From the NCBI GenBank assembly GCA_023703535.1, contig CP097967.1:984156-1048155 (forward strand): a stretch of DNA of 64,000 nt, given 5' to 3'. The stretch is from SAR86 cluster bacterium. GTDB taxonomy: Bacteria > Pseudomonadota > Gammaproteobacteria > Magnimaribacterales > TMED112. How positions within the stretch are numbered: the first letter of the stretch is position 1; the number at the start of each line of letters is the position of its first letter. The notes under the pieces were generated by a model. It worked only from the letters and a program-made list of their open reading frames with translations. It was not told the origin of the DNA and did not search any database. The translations under genes were made by a program, and so were the position numbers. Positions 26,279-35,629 of the stretch are shown here, piece by piece.

Positions 26279-27418
26279 TTAATTTTGAGCGCTGTTTTCA
26301 AAAACAGAGGATATCTCTTGCTCGATTTCTTCTTGGGTTTCATAGGGCTTTGAAATCTCTGCCCAATCTACATTGAAGTTATCTTCAAGTTCTTGATAGC
26401 TTAAAACACCAAGTTTTTCATATTTTGGTTTTACCTTATCAGTAATTAAGCCAATTCTTGTGAGATTTGGAATTATCTTAGTGAAAAGCAAATTCTTAAA
26501 ATTTTCACCTTGTTCAGATTCTTCAGCTATCTTATGTGCTTCTTCTGGAGTGTAATCAAGAAATCTAGATATTACTTCGCCTGAAATGAGTCTGTCTCTC
26601 ATTACAACACAAGCTTCAAAGGCAAATTGTGCTCTATCTTCAATTTCGCTTTTACTTAAAGTCTTTAAATAATCTTCAAGGTAATTTACTCCAAAAGTAA
26701 CATGTCGCGCTTCATCCCTTATCACGTAGTGAAGAAGTTGTTTTAGAAGGCCATCATTTAGAATTAATTTCAAATTATTGAAAGCTGCAAGAGCAAGGCC
26801 CTCAATAATAATTTGCATACCTATAAACTTCAGATCCCATCTTTCATCTGTGAGGATTTTATCCATTAAAGATTTCAGGCCATCAGTTGAAGGATACTGG
26901 AAACCAATTTTCTCTTTTAAATATCTGTTGAAACAATTTACATGTCTTGCCTCATCAAAAGTTTGTGAAGCTGCATAAAGTTTTGCATTAAAAGTGGGCG
27001 CACATGAAACAAGCTGAGAAGCTACTAATAATGCTCCTTGTTCGCCATGAAGAAATTGACTTAAATTCCAAGACACCCTGTGTCTGTCCATTTCAATTTT
27101 TTTCTCAAAGGAGAGATCATCGTAGCCATCAAGTTCAACTTCTGGTGTTTTAAAAATATCTGAATTAATGAGAAACTGGTCTTTAGGAAAGTCTTGAGAC
27201 CAATCTAAATCGAAGTCTTCATTCCAATTGAGTTTTTTGCCTAACTCATAAAGTTTTTTTATTCTGTCATCAACTACAATATAGTCCCAATTATATGCAC
27301 CTGTTAAAGGTGTTTTAAATATTTCATTTACACTTTCTACTGCATCCTGTTCTTTTGGGTCTATTTCAGGATACTTAGTGATTTGTTTTGGTTGATTTTT
27401 AACTTTTTTAATTTTCAT
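26279..27418 (-). CDS. Ferritin-like diiron protein, probable oxidase/oxygenase
   Basis: 379 residues, helical. All six expected diiron ligands are visible: E126 in HGEQ, E156 and H159 in DEARHV, E206 in IIEG, and E236 and H239 in a second DEARHV. This is the arrangement of ribonucleotide-reductase-R2-like and related diiron oxygenases rather than of ferritins. Substrate unknown. It stands alone, though a rubredoxin gene elsewhere in the window could supply electrons (speculative). Confidence 0.8.
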   Translation of the reverse strand: MKIKKVKNQPKQITKYPEIDPKEQDAVESVNEIFKTPLTGAYNWDYIVVDDRIKKLYELGKKLNWNEDFDLDWSQDFPKDQFLINSDIFKTPEVELDGYDDLSFEKKIEMDRHRVSWNLSQFLHGEQGALLVASQLVSCAPTFNAKLYAASQTFDEARHVNCFNRYLKEKIGFQYPSTDGLKSLMDKILTDERWDLKFIGMQIIIEGLALAAFNNLKLILNDGLLKQLLHYVIRDEARHVTFGVNYLEDYLKTLSKSEIEDRAQFAFEACVVMRDRLISGEVISRFLDYTPEEAHKIAEESEQGENFKNLLFTKIIPNLTRIGLITDKVKPKYEKLGVLSYQELEDNFNVDWAEISKPYETQEEIEQEISSVFENSAQN

Positions 27419-27452
27419 ATTTTTTTACTATAAAACAGCTGCTTCCTTAATT

Positions 27453-27851
27453 CTAGTCTCTAAATATGGTTTGTTTTTTCTTTAAATTTGCCCTGTGAGT
27501 AAAAATTGCTAGTAATAAAAAGAAGATGCTTAGTAAAATTCTGAAATCGAAATTTACTCCATGTACAAATTCAAGAATTAAAAATGCAAATATCTCAAAA
27601 AAAACACATGCATAAAAAAATATTACAACTGGGCCCAATGAAGATATAGGTCTTTTATCATTGAGATAATTTATAATGAGTGCACAAAATGTCACATGAG
27701 CAGACGATCTCATCACATGTAAGTACATGAGCCTTGAGTCCTCAAGATCAACTTTCTCAAAACTTAATGGGAAATACCAAGCTAGTCCAGAATATGGAAA
27801 AAATGATGAAATTAAACCGTAAATGACGATTAAAATTAAAACTATTTTGAT
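27453..27851 (-). CDS. Small polytopic membrane protein, probably starting at ATC
   Basis: The ATG-started frame from 27728 gives only 91 residues, but the same frame is open back to 27869 and encodes a further membrane helix (KIVLILIVIYGLISSFF). There is no ATG, GTG or TTG in that extension. ATC at 27851 is preceded by GGGAGAG at 5-nt spacing and would yield 132 residues with about four helices, a size like DUF4345 proteins, which it distantly resembles. Either this rare start is used, or an ATG has mutated, or translation begins at 27728. Function unknown. Confidence 0.55.
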   Translation of the reverse strand: MKIVLILIVIYGLISSFFPYSGLAWYFPLSFEKVDLEDSRLMYLHVMRSSAHVTFCALIINYLNDKRPISSLGPVVIFFYACVFFEIFAFLILEFVHGVNFDFRILLSIFFLLLAIFTHRANLKKKQTIFRD

Positions 27852-27897
27852 TTTTACTCTCCCTGCATTTCATTAACTATGTGATAAAATTCACTGA

Positions 27898-29610
27898 ATG
27901 CGCTATATCTTTTTTTTATTAGCCTTATTTTTTACCAATTTAGAAGCTAAAAATCAACCAAACTTTGTATTGATACTAATCGATGACCTGGGTCTGACTG
28001 ATCTTGAAGCTTTTGGTGGTGAAATAGATACACCAAATATTAATTTCTTAGCTGAAAAAGGTTTAATGTTCACAAACTACCATACTTCGCCTGAATGTGC
28101 GCCATCCAGAGCAATGCTTCTCACAGGTATGGATAATCATAAAACAGGAATTCCAATGATTCCTGAAGTGTTGCCTAGAAATCTAAGGAAAAATAAAGGC
28201 TACGAAGGGTATCTTTTGCCAGAAGCTTTAACAATTGCAGAAGTTTTAAAGAAGTCAGGTTATAGAACTTACATGACTGGTAAATGGCATTTGGGTTTTG
28301 GTGGAGAGCATTTTCCTTCGTTACCGGTAAATAGAGGCTTCGATAAAACTTTTATTCTTGATGCAACAGGAGGTGATAATTACAGCAATCATTCTTATCT
28401 TCCCTACTATCTTGAGGCTCCTTGGTTTAAGAATGGTGAAGAGGTCGAATTACCAGAAGATTTTTATTCATCAGAATTTTTCATTGATCAAATGATTGAT
28501 TTCATAGATGAAGACGGTTCAAAATCACCTTTTTTTGCTTATGTTTCTTTTCAAGCACAACACATACCAGTACAAGCTCCTAAGGAATTTACCGAGAAAT
28601 ATTTAGATCTTTATAAAGATGGTTGGAGTGCCTTAAGGGAGAGAAGAATCAAACGAGCACAGGAATTAGGAATTTTTCCTGAAGATAAAAATGCTGTCAA
28701 TTCTTTAGAGAATTACCCATGGGAAGAAGAGACTCAAGAAGAAAAAGAGCTTTTAATTAAGAGTATGGCTGTCTTCGCTGGCATGTTAAATGCAATGGAT
28801 TTTCATATAGGAAGATTGATAGAGTATTTAAAAAATAATGGATTGTATGAGGATACAATTTTTATTATTACTTCAGATAATGGACCAGAAGGTAATGACC
28901 CTAGAGATCATGCTACCTGGCGAGCTTGGTATGAAACATCACGCTGGAATAACAATCTTGAAACATTGGGTGAAGAAGATAGTTATGTTTTCATTGGAAC
29001 TGAATTTGCACAAGCAATGGCAAGTCCAAGTCATCTTTATAAATTTCATATGTCTGAGGGCGGCCTGAGAGTTCCTCTCATAATTTCTGGAAAAGGTATT
29101 CCCTCAGGAAAATATAAAGGTTTAACATTTGTAACAGATGTAGCTCCTACAATTGCTGATCTAGCGTCTAGAGAAAAAGAGGATCAAATGATAGGAAAGT
29201 CACTTAAAGCTATATTTAATGACTTTAATACCGATTTATATAAAGAAAACGAGCCAGTAGGTCTTGAGGTTTCTGGAAATTCAGCGCTTTTTCTTGGAGA
29301 TTATAAAATCGTAAAAAATAAACCTCCTGTTGGTGATAGTAAATGGAGATTATACAATTTAAAAAATGATCCTGGAGAAACGCAAGATTTACAACTAATT
29401 GAACCTGAAATTTTTAAAACCTTAATTCAAAAATACTCAGAATATGTTGAAAAAAATGGTGTAATTGAACTTGGCGAATCTTATAGATGGTACGATGAAA
29501 TGACAATTAATACTGCTAAAAGGCACTTCATGCCATATATATACGCTGGATCAGCTTTCTTTTTTATTTTAATAGCAACTTTAATTTATTTCTTTAGAAG
29601 GAAATTATGA
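27898..29610 (+). CDS. Sulfatase, C-terminal membrane anchor
   Basis: 570 residues, arylsulfatase superfamily; hydrolyses sulfate esters. A signal peptide (1-17) is followed by LILIDDLG metal site and CAPSR at 67-71, the cysteine converted to formylglycine. TGKWHLGFG and ITSDNGPEG give the other active-site residues. The C-terminus has a membrane helix (~547-566) and a basic tail, so it is likely periplasmic and anchored. No sulfatase-maturing enzyme gene lies in this window. It overlaps the next sulfatase by 4 bp (ATGA). Confidence 0.93.
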   Translation: MRYIFFLLALFFTNLEAKNQPNFVLILIDDLGLTDLEAFGGEIDTPNINFLAEKGLMFTNYHTSPECAPSRAMLLTGMDNHKTGIPMIPEVLPRNLRKNKGYEGYLLPEALTIAEVLKKSGYRTYMTGKWHLGFGGEHFPSLPVNRGFDKTFILDATGGDNYSNHSYLPYYLEAPWFKNGEEVELPEDFYSSEFFIDQMIDFIDEDGSKSPFFAYVSFQAQHIPVQAPKEFTEKYLDLYKDGWSALRERRIKRAQELGIFPEDKNAVNSLENYPWEEETQEEKELLIKSMAVFAGMLNAMDFHIGRLIEYLKNNGLYEDTIFIITSDNGPEGNDPRDHATWRAWYETSRWNNNLETLGEEDSYVFIGTEFAQAMASPSHLYKFHMSEGGLRVPLIISGKGIPSGKYKGLTFVTDVAPTIADLASREKEDQMIGKSLKAIFNDFNTDLYKENEPVGLEVSGNSALFLGDYKIVKNKPPVGDSKWRLYNLKNDPGETQDLQLIEPEIFKTLIQKYSEYVEKNGVIELGESYRWYDEMTINTAKRHFMPYIYAGSAFFFILIATLIYFFRRKL

Positions 29611-31223
29611 AAAAAATATTACTTTTTTTATTAGTAGCAGGATTATTGCTCGCTGTTTTTTGGAAAGAACTTTTTCTTAGTTTTGTAGTTATAACAGGGA
29701 AATCTAATGTTTCTGAAAATAAAGAAATTATTTGGGAAAAAGGTCCTGAAAATAGAATAGATGATAGACCTAACTTTATTGTTTTTGTTGCTGATGATTT
29801 AGGGATTAATGACTTAACATCATTTGGAAGTGGCATTGCAAATGGTAAATTACCAACACCTAATATAGATTTCATAGCAAATACAGGAATTAAGTTTTCA
29901 AATGCCTATGCAGGAACAGGAATGTGTGCTCCGTCTAGAGCAATGATTGTTACTGGAAGATATGCTACTTCAACTGGCTATGAATTCACTCCTTTACCAG
30001 ATGGTATGGGGAGAAGTCTACAGTTATTTGCTCCATTCCAAAGTGTTGAGGTGAATACAGAAGCTTTAAGATCTAACCCAAGATTTGAGCTCCAAGGTCT
30101 ACCAAGCGAAGAGATTACATTTGCTGATCAATTAAGCAAGGCTGGGTATCACACTACACACATTGGTAAATGGCATTTAGGTCGCGGTGAAGGTGAACAT
30201 CCAAATGCCCAAGGGTTTAAAGAGAGTCTTTTAATGGCAAGTGGATTATTTCTTCCAGTAAATGATCCTAATGTTGTGAATGCATATCTTGATCATGATC
30301 CTGTAGATAAATTTTTATGGGCAAGAATGCAATATGCTGCATCTTTTAACCAAGTGAAAATAGGAGAAAATTGGTTTGAACCAAAAGGATATTTAACTGA
30401 TTACTATACAAACGAAGCCAGAAAAGTAATTAGAGCTAATAAAAATAGACCATTTCTTCTGTATCTAGCTCACTGGGGGGTGCATACCCCTTTGCAAGCC
30501 TTAAAATCTGATTATGACGCACTTTCAAATATTGAGGATCATACAGAAAGAGTTTATGCGGCTATGATCAAAGCCTTAGATAGGAGTATTGAAGGGATTT
30601 TAGATGAGCTGAATATTCAAGGATTAGCTGATAACACATGGATTATTTTTACAAGTGACAATGGAGGAGCTGGCTATCTTGGATTGAGATATATTAATGC
30701 TCCTTATAGGGGATGGAAGTTAAGTCTTTTTGAAGGAGGAATTAAAGTCCCCCTTATCTTTTGGAAAGAGGGGATATCTGAAAAAGAGATTTTTGAAAGA
30801 GCAGCACATATTGATATAGCCCCAACAATTTATGCTTTAGCCAAAGAGGCACCAGAACATAACGTTGATGGAATAGACTTATTTAGCAACTCATCTGAGG
30901 CAAAAGATAGGGCCCTCTTTTGGAGAACTGGACATAATAAAGTTGTTATTAAAGATGGATGGAAACTTCAATTATCTGATCATCCAAAGAATGAGTGGTT
31001 GTTCAATTTAAATAATGATCCAACTGAAAAAGTCGATTTATCTAAAGAAAATTTAACGAAAGTAGCCGAACTAAAAACAATATTAAATGAACATCTTAAA
31101 AATTCTAAAGAACCTCTTTTTCAATCAAGTCTGAAAGCTAAAATCTCTATAGACAGAACTCTTAAAGAAGTAGTTGAGGATGGTTGGGAGGAAGATGAAG
31201 ACTATGTTATGTGGCCTAACTAA
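29607..31223 (+). CDS. Sulfatase, N-terminal membrane anchor
   Basis: 538 residues, second arylsulfatase-like enzyme. A long N-terminal hydrophobic segment (~4-30) without an obvious cleavage site suggests a signal anchor. VFVADDLG metal site, CAPSR at 107-111 (formylglycine Cys), IGKWHLGRG and FTSDNGGAG are present. It begins inside the stop of the first sulfatase, so the pair is one operon. It differs clearly from its neighbour, so it is not a fresh duplicate; the substrates are probably different positions of the same sulfated glycan or sterol (inference). Confidence 0.93.
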   Translation: MKKILLFLLVAGLLLAVFWKELFLSFVVITGKSNVSENKEIIWEKGPENRIDDRPNFIVFVADDLGINDLTSFGSGIANGKLPTPNIDFIANTGIKFSNAYAGTGMCAPSRAMIVTGRYATSTGYEFTPLPDGMGRSLQLFAPFQSVEVNTEALRSNPRFELQGLPSEEITFADQLSKAGYHTTHIGKWHLGRGEGEHPNAQGFKESLLMASGLFLPVNDPNVVNAYLDHDPVDKFLWARMQYAASFNQVKIGENWFEPKGYLTDYYTNEARKVIRANKNRPFLLYLAHWGVHTPLQALKSDYDALSNIEDHTERVYAAMIKALDRSIEGILDELNIQGLADNTWIIFTSDNGGAGYLGLRYINAPYRGWKLSLFEGGIKVPLIFWKEGISEKEIFERAAHIDIAPTIYALAKEAPEHNVDGIDLFSNSSEAKDRALFWRTGHNKVVIKDGWKLQLSDHPKNEWLFNLNNDPTEKVDLSKENLTKVAELKTILNEHLKNSKEPLFQSSLKAKISIDRTLKEVVEDGWEEDEDYVMWPN

Positions 31224-31275
31224 CTTAATGGCTTTAGCTACCTAATCTTGAGATACTAAATGATAAAATAAAGAT

Positions 31276-31920
31276 ATGAAAGTTGATTTTTATTTCTCGT
31301 ACAGAAGTCCGTATTCTTACTTTATTCTTCCTAGATTAAAAAAATTAATAGAAGAATATGATGTGGATGTGAACTTTAGATTGGTTTATCCACTAGCTAT
31401 AAGAAAACCCAGTTTTTTTAAGAATAAAAATATGCTGACCTACTTCTTTTGGCGTCTACTGGACTATCGTAAAGTTGCAAATAGACATGAAATGCCATTT
31501 TTTAGACCTAAACCGGACCCAATTGTGCAAAATATACTCACAGGAAAAATATCATCAGAGCAACCTTATATATTTTATATTTGTCATTTAGGTCAAGCGG
31601 CTCATTATCATGGCCAAGGAATCAACTTTGCACAAGCTTTGTCCAATAAAATATTTGGCAGCAAAGAAGGATGGTTTGAAAGAAAAAACCTAAGTAAAGT
31701 ATGTGATTCTGTTGGTTTAAATTTAGATGTTCTTGAAAAAGAGGCTAATGAGCAAGAAGCAAAAATAATTTCTGATATTAAATATAACCAAGAGCAGCAG
31801 TTAGCTGCAGGTCATCACGGAGTGCCCTTATTAGTACATGGTGATCAGTATTTTTTTGGGCAAGATAAATTTGATGAATTCATAAACTTTATGCATAAAA
31901 ATGGAATGCAAAGAAAGTGA
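31276..31920 (+). CDS. DsbA-family thioredoxin-like protein (HCCA isomerase type)
   Basis: 214 residues resembling 2-hydroxychromene-2-carboxylate isomerase and glutathione S-transferase kappa. DFYFSYRSPYSYF (4-16) has Ser where thiol oxidases have CxxC, so it is not a disulfide oxidase; VPLLVHGDQYFFGQD near the end is the cis-Pro and closing helix. Probably a glutathione-dependent isomerase or transferase. Overlaps the next gene by 4 bp (GTGA). Confidence 0.82.
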   Translation: MKVDFYFSYRSPYSYFILPRLKKLIEEYDVDVNFRLVYPLAIRKPSFFKNKNMLTYFFWRLLDYRKVANRHEMPFFRPKPDPIVQNILTGKISSEQPYIFYICHLGQAAHYHGQGINFAQALSNKIFGSKEGWFERKNLSKVCDSVGLNLDVLEKEANEQEAKIISDIKYNQEQQLAAGHHGVPLLVHGDQYFFGQDKFDEFINFMHKNGMQRK

Positions 31921-32513
31921 ACAAAGGTGTTTATGACGAGGGAGTTAAGCACCTTCTTAAAGTTGAACCTAATTTTAAAAAAATCCTTCCAGAAGAAGAA
32001 ATAAACTTCTTTGTTCGTCCTCAAGGTTTTGCTGGTATTTTGCACCTTGTAATTGAACAACAAGTTTCAGTCCAATCTGCTAATGCAATTAAAAAAAAGG
32101 TGCAGGCATTAATGAGCAATGTTAATTCTCAAAGCTTTATGAAGTTGTCTGTAAGTAAATTAAGAAATGCGGGCCTAAGTAGACCAAAAATTTCGTATTT
32201 AAAGGGTATTGCAACTGAAGAAATAAATGGCAATTTGAATTACTCCAATATTGCAAAAATGGAGGATGAGGAGGCAAGAATTTATTTATGCCAGTTTAAA
32301 GGTATAGGGAAATGGACAGCTGATTGCTATCTTATGGCCTCTTTAGATCGACCAGATGTTTGGCCAGAAAATGATATTGGTCTTCAAGAAGGGGTAAAAA
32401 GACTAAAAGATCTGAAAGAACGGCCAAGCATTGAGGATATGACTTCGATAGCAAGAGATTGGCGTCCTTTCAGATCGGTTGCTGCTAACCTTATATGGGC
32501 AGACTACGATTGA
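31917..32513 (+). CDS. DNA-3-methyladenine glycosylase II (AlkA-like, short)
   Basis: 198-residue helix-hairpin-helix glycosylase that removes alkylated purines. IEQQVSVQSA (~42-52), the hairpin FKGIGKWTADCYLM (~120) and WPENDIGLQEG with the catalytic Asp are diagnostic. It lacks the N-terminal domain of E. coli AlkA. GTG start at 31917 overlaps the preceding stop. Confidence 0.9.
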   Translation: MNKGVYDEGVKHLLKVEPNFKKILPEEEINFFVRPQGFAGILHLVIEQQVSVQSANAIKKKVQALMSNVNSQSFMKLSVSKLRNAGLSRPKISYLKGIATEEINGNLNYSNIAKMEDEEARIYLCQFKGIGKWTADCYLMASLDRPDVWPENDIGLQEGVKRLKDLKERPSIEDMTSIARDWRPFRSVAANLIWADYD

Positions 32514-32556
32514 ACTCTTATCTTCCTGTCATCTTCTTAGACTGGTAGAAATAAAA

Positions 32557-33753
32557 TTAGTTCAATTTTTTTACGACTTTTGAAAATATTTCCATACATC
32601 TCTCTAAATTTTCGAGGTTAGGAAATGTTGGAGCAATTCTAATATTGCTATTTTTAGGATCTTTTTGATAAGGAAAGCAAGAACCTATTGGCAAAAGCTT
32701 TAGACCTAACTTTGAACAGTGTTCAATTATTTGCTCAGCATTAGAGTTTGATGATTCATATGAGATAAAGTAGCCACCAGATGGCTGAATATAATCGCAG
32801 AAACCGTCTTTTTTTAGTTCATCAAGGTATTTTTCAACTAATTCAAATTTTGGCAGTATAACCTCTTTTAAACTCTCCATTTGACTTTGTAGAGAGCTTT
32901 TTTTGAAATAATTTACATGCATTCCCTGATTTAATTTATTTGGACCTGGAGTTAATGAATTTCTATATTCTATAAACTTTGAAATATTTAATTCACTACT
33001 TGCAAAAAAAGCCAGCCCTGAACCTGCAAGTGTAATCTTTGATGTCGAACCAACAATAAATAAATTATCTTTTAAATCATACTCATCTGCCAACTTCATC
33101 ACAGGTGTTTGGTTTATAGTATCTCTGAAATCATGACAAGCATAAGCATTATCCCAAAGAACCATAAAATTTCTTTTTTTGTTAGCAATTAACTCAAAGA
33201 TTTCTTTTACATTTTGATCAGAGTAAACATGTCCAGTAGGATTTGAGTGTCTTGGGACACAGACTATTCCACTAATATCATCGTCTTTGGAAATAAGGCC
33301 ACTAATCACATTAAGATCAGGGCCATCGTCTTGAAATGGCATTGGAATCATTTCAACACCAAAATTTTCAAGAAGTTTGAAGTGTCTGTCATATCCAGGT
33401 ACGGGACACAAAAACTTAGTTTTTTCTGACAATTTACTCTTAGGAAATCCAAGATGGTAAGCGCATGAAACTAACTGTTGCATTATAGTTAGAGACGAAT
33501 TGTCTAGAGCTATTGTTTCGTCAAACTCTGTTGAAAGAATTTGTGCACCAAGTTTTCTTGCAGAAGGTATGCCTTCTGGATTTCCATAATTTCTAAGATC
33601 AATTCCATCCATTTCAAAGGGAATTTCAATATGCTTAAAATTCTTTTGAGTAACATTAAGCTGATCAGCAGATGGCTTTCCTCTTGTTAAATCAAAAGAA
33701 ACTTTATCATCAAGCCAAGGGAGTTCAGACTTAATTTGTTCTAAAATACTCAT
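32557..33753 (-). CDS. Aspartate aminotransferase, class Ic-like
   Basis: 398-residue PLP enzyme. SFDLTRGKPSADQLN (~19-33) and the GSTSKITLAGSGLAFFASS segment with the Schiff-base lysine match the aspartate/alanine aminotransferase group typified by corynebacterial AspT rather than E. coli AspC. WDNAYACHDF gives the Asp/Tyr that contact PLP. The ATG is directly adjacent to the divergent rmuC ATG, so there is no room for an ordinary leader on either side. Confidence 0.88.
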   Translation of the reverse strand: MSILEQIKSELPWLDDKVSFDLTRGKPSADQLNVTQKNFKHIEIPFEMDGIDLRNYGNPEGIPSARKLGAQILSTEFDETIALDNSSLTIMQQLVSCAYHLGFPKSKLSEKTKFLCPVPGYDRHFKLLENFGVEMIPMPFQDDGPDLNVISGLISKDDDISGIVCVPRHSNPTGHVYSDQNVKEIFELIANKKRNFMVLWDNAYACHDFRDTINQTPVMKLADEYDLKDNLFIVGSTSKITLAGSGLAFFASSELNISKFIEYRNSLTPGPNKLNQGMHVNYFKKSSLQSQMESLKEVILPKFELVEKYLDELKKDGFCDYIQPSGGYFISYESSNSNAEQIIEHCSKLGLKLLPIGSCFPYQKDPKNSNIRIAPTFPNLENLERCMEIFSKVVKKLN

Positions 33754-34848
33754 ATGGAATCTGGTTTTTTAATTGCTGCGGTAATACTTTTTGTATTTTC
33801 CACATTAGTACTTACTATTTTACTTGTACTACAGAGAAATTCTAACCTCAAACCAGAAGAGTTTTCAGAAACAATTGAAAATATTTACAAAAAAAGAGAA
33901 GAAGAATTTAAAGTCTCATCAAAAGAAAGTATTGAAAAGATTATAGACCCGCTTAGAGAACGGATGAAAGAGTATGAGACAGAAATTAGAAAAAATTCTG
34001 AGCAACAGATAAAAATTCATGCTCAAACAAAAACAACTATTGACGGGTTAATAGAACAAACAAATCAAATAACATCAGATACTACAAATCTTGCAAATGC
34101 TTTGAGAGGTGACAGCAAAACTCAAGGGGATTACGGCGAAATGACTTTAAAACTCTTATTTGATAAATCAGGGTTAGAGGAAGATTTACATTATGTTCTG
34201 CAAGAAAACTATAAGGTCAGCGATGGTGAGGGTTTAAAAGATCAAAGACCAGACGCAATAGTATACCTTCCTCATGAAAGACACTTGGTAATTGATTCAA
34301 AGTTTTCATTTCGAGCATATTATGACTATTGTTCAGTGGGCGACGAGAAAGAAAGAGATAAATTTGGCAAACTTCATTCACAAAGAGTAAAAGAGAGAAT
34401 AAAAGAGTTAAGCGAGAAAAAATACAGCGATATAAAAGAATTAAAAACACCTGGAATGACTTTTTTATTCATTGGAATTGATGATGCATTAAATATAGCT
34501 CTTAAATATGATAATTCCTTACTTTCCTTTGCAACTCAGAAAAATATTGCCCTTCTAAGTCCTACTCAACTACATATGGCATTACATATGTTTGAAAATT
34601 TATGGAGGATCGACAAACAAAGTGAACAAGCATTCAAAATTTATGAAGAAGCTAGAAAGTTAGTAGAAAAATTAGCTGGATTTGTAGATTCTATGGATAG
34701 TCTTGGAAATACAATCGCATTAAGTCAGAAGAAATTTACAGACGCTAAGAATAAGCTAGTAGATGGAACAGGATCAATAAGTTCAAGAATAAATAAACTT
34801 ATTTCACTCGGAGAAAAAGAAACAAAAAAAATTAAAAATGATGATTGA
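33754..34848 (+). CDS. rmuC: DNA recombination protein RmuC
   Basis: 364 residues: N-terminal membrane helix (~5-26), coiled coil (~35-110), and a PD-(D/E)XK-like nuclease domain with QGDYGEMTLKLL (~128), RPDAIVYLPHERHLVIDSKFSF (~168-190) and TPGMTFLFIGID. E. coli RmuC limits certain inversions and is a nuclease-like protein. Shorter than E. coli (475 residues), missing some terminal sequence. Shares its start junction with the aminotransferase. Confidence 0.92.
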   Translation: MESGFLIAAVILFVFSTLVLTILLVLQRNSNLKPEEFSETIENIYKKREEEFKVSSKESIEKIIDPLRERMKEYETEIRKNSEQQIKIHAQTKTTIDGLIEQTNQITSDTTNLANALRGDSKTQGDYGEMTLKLLFDKSGLEEDLHYVLQENYKVSDGEGLKDQRPDAIVYLPHERHLVIDSKFSFRAYYDYCSVGDEKERDKFGKLHSQRVKERIKELSEKKYSDIKELKTPGMTFLFIGIDDALNIALKYDNSLLSFATQKNIALLSPTQLHMALHMFENLWRIDKQSEQAFKIYEEARKLVEKLAGFVDSMDSLGNTIALSQKKFTDAKNKLVDGTGSISSRINKLISLGEKETKKIKNDD

Positions 34849-35629
34849 ATTTCTTATTTATCCTCTAATAGGTATAGTTGCTGGTTTTTTAGCTGGTTTT
34901 TTTGGGGTTGGTGGAGGTTTAGTAATTGTTCCATCATTGCATTTTCTCTACTCCTCAATGGGTTACTCTGATGAAATTAGTATCCCTCTATCTTTAGGTA
35001 CAGCATTAGCTTGTATTGTAATTAATTCACTTTCAGCAATAAGCGTGCATTTGAAAAATAAAACTATTTTGTGGGAAAGCTTTCTTAAAATATTCTTTGG
35101 TCTGGTTATAGGTTCTTTGTTTGGAGCATTAATTTCAACCAATGCTGACAAAGAAGTTTTTAAGAAAGTTTTTGCTTTGTTTATCTTTCTGGTATCTATG
35201 AGAATGTTTTTTAAAATTAAAGATTCTGAAAAAGATGCACAAATTAATGTTTTTATTGCTGCGCCTTACGGAGGAGCAGTTGGACTAATTTCAACAATGT
35301 TTGCTGTAGGAGGAGGAATCTTTATTGGCCCTTTTTTAAGGCTTATGGGAAAAAAAATGAAAAATGCAGTAGCAACATCTGTGGCCCTTACCCTACCAGT
35401 TGGTATTTTTGGTTCAATTTCCTATGTTCTTTTAGGTTTGGATGCTAAAGACCTTCCAGATTTTTCTTTTGGTTATGTTAATTATTTAAGTTTGTTTGCA
35501 ATAGCAATCTTTAGTTCCTTTGCTTCTAGATTTGGAGCAAAAATGACTCAAAAAGTTGATGATAAAATTTTTCAGAGGCTATATGCTTTTCAACTAGTTC
35601 CTATTTTTATTTACTGGGTATTTGCTTAA
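34838..35629 (+). CDS. TSUP/TauE-SafE family permease
   Basis: 263 residues with about eight membrane segments; the two halves each have a glycine-rich repeat, AGFFGVGGGLVIVP near the start and STMFAVGGGIFIGP in the middle, diagnostic for TSUP carriers. They export sulfite, sulfoacetate or similar organosulfur anions; export of sulfur products of sulfatases is a possible but unproven link. It overlaps rmuC by 11 bp and lgt by 1 bp. Confidence 0.9.
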   Translation: MMIEFLIYPLIGIVAGFLAGFFGVGGGLVIVPSLHFLYSSMGYSDEISIPLSLGTALACIVINSLSAISVHLKNKTILWESFLKIFFGLVIGSLFGALISTNADKEVFKKVFALFIFLVSMRMFFKIKDSEKDAQINVFIAAPYGGAVGLISTMFAVGGGIFIGPFLRLMGKKMKNAVATSVALTLPVGIFGSISYVLLGLDAKDLPDFSFGYVNYLSLFAIAIFSSFASRFGAKMTQKVDDKIFQRLYAFQLVPIFIYWVFA

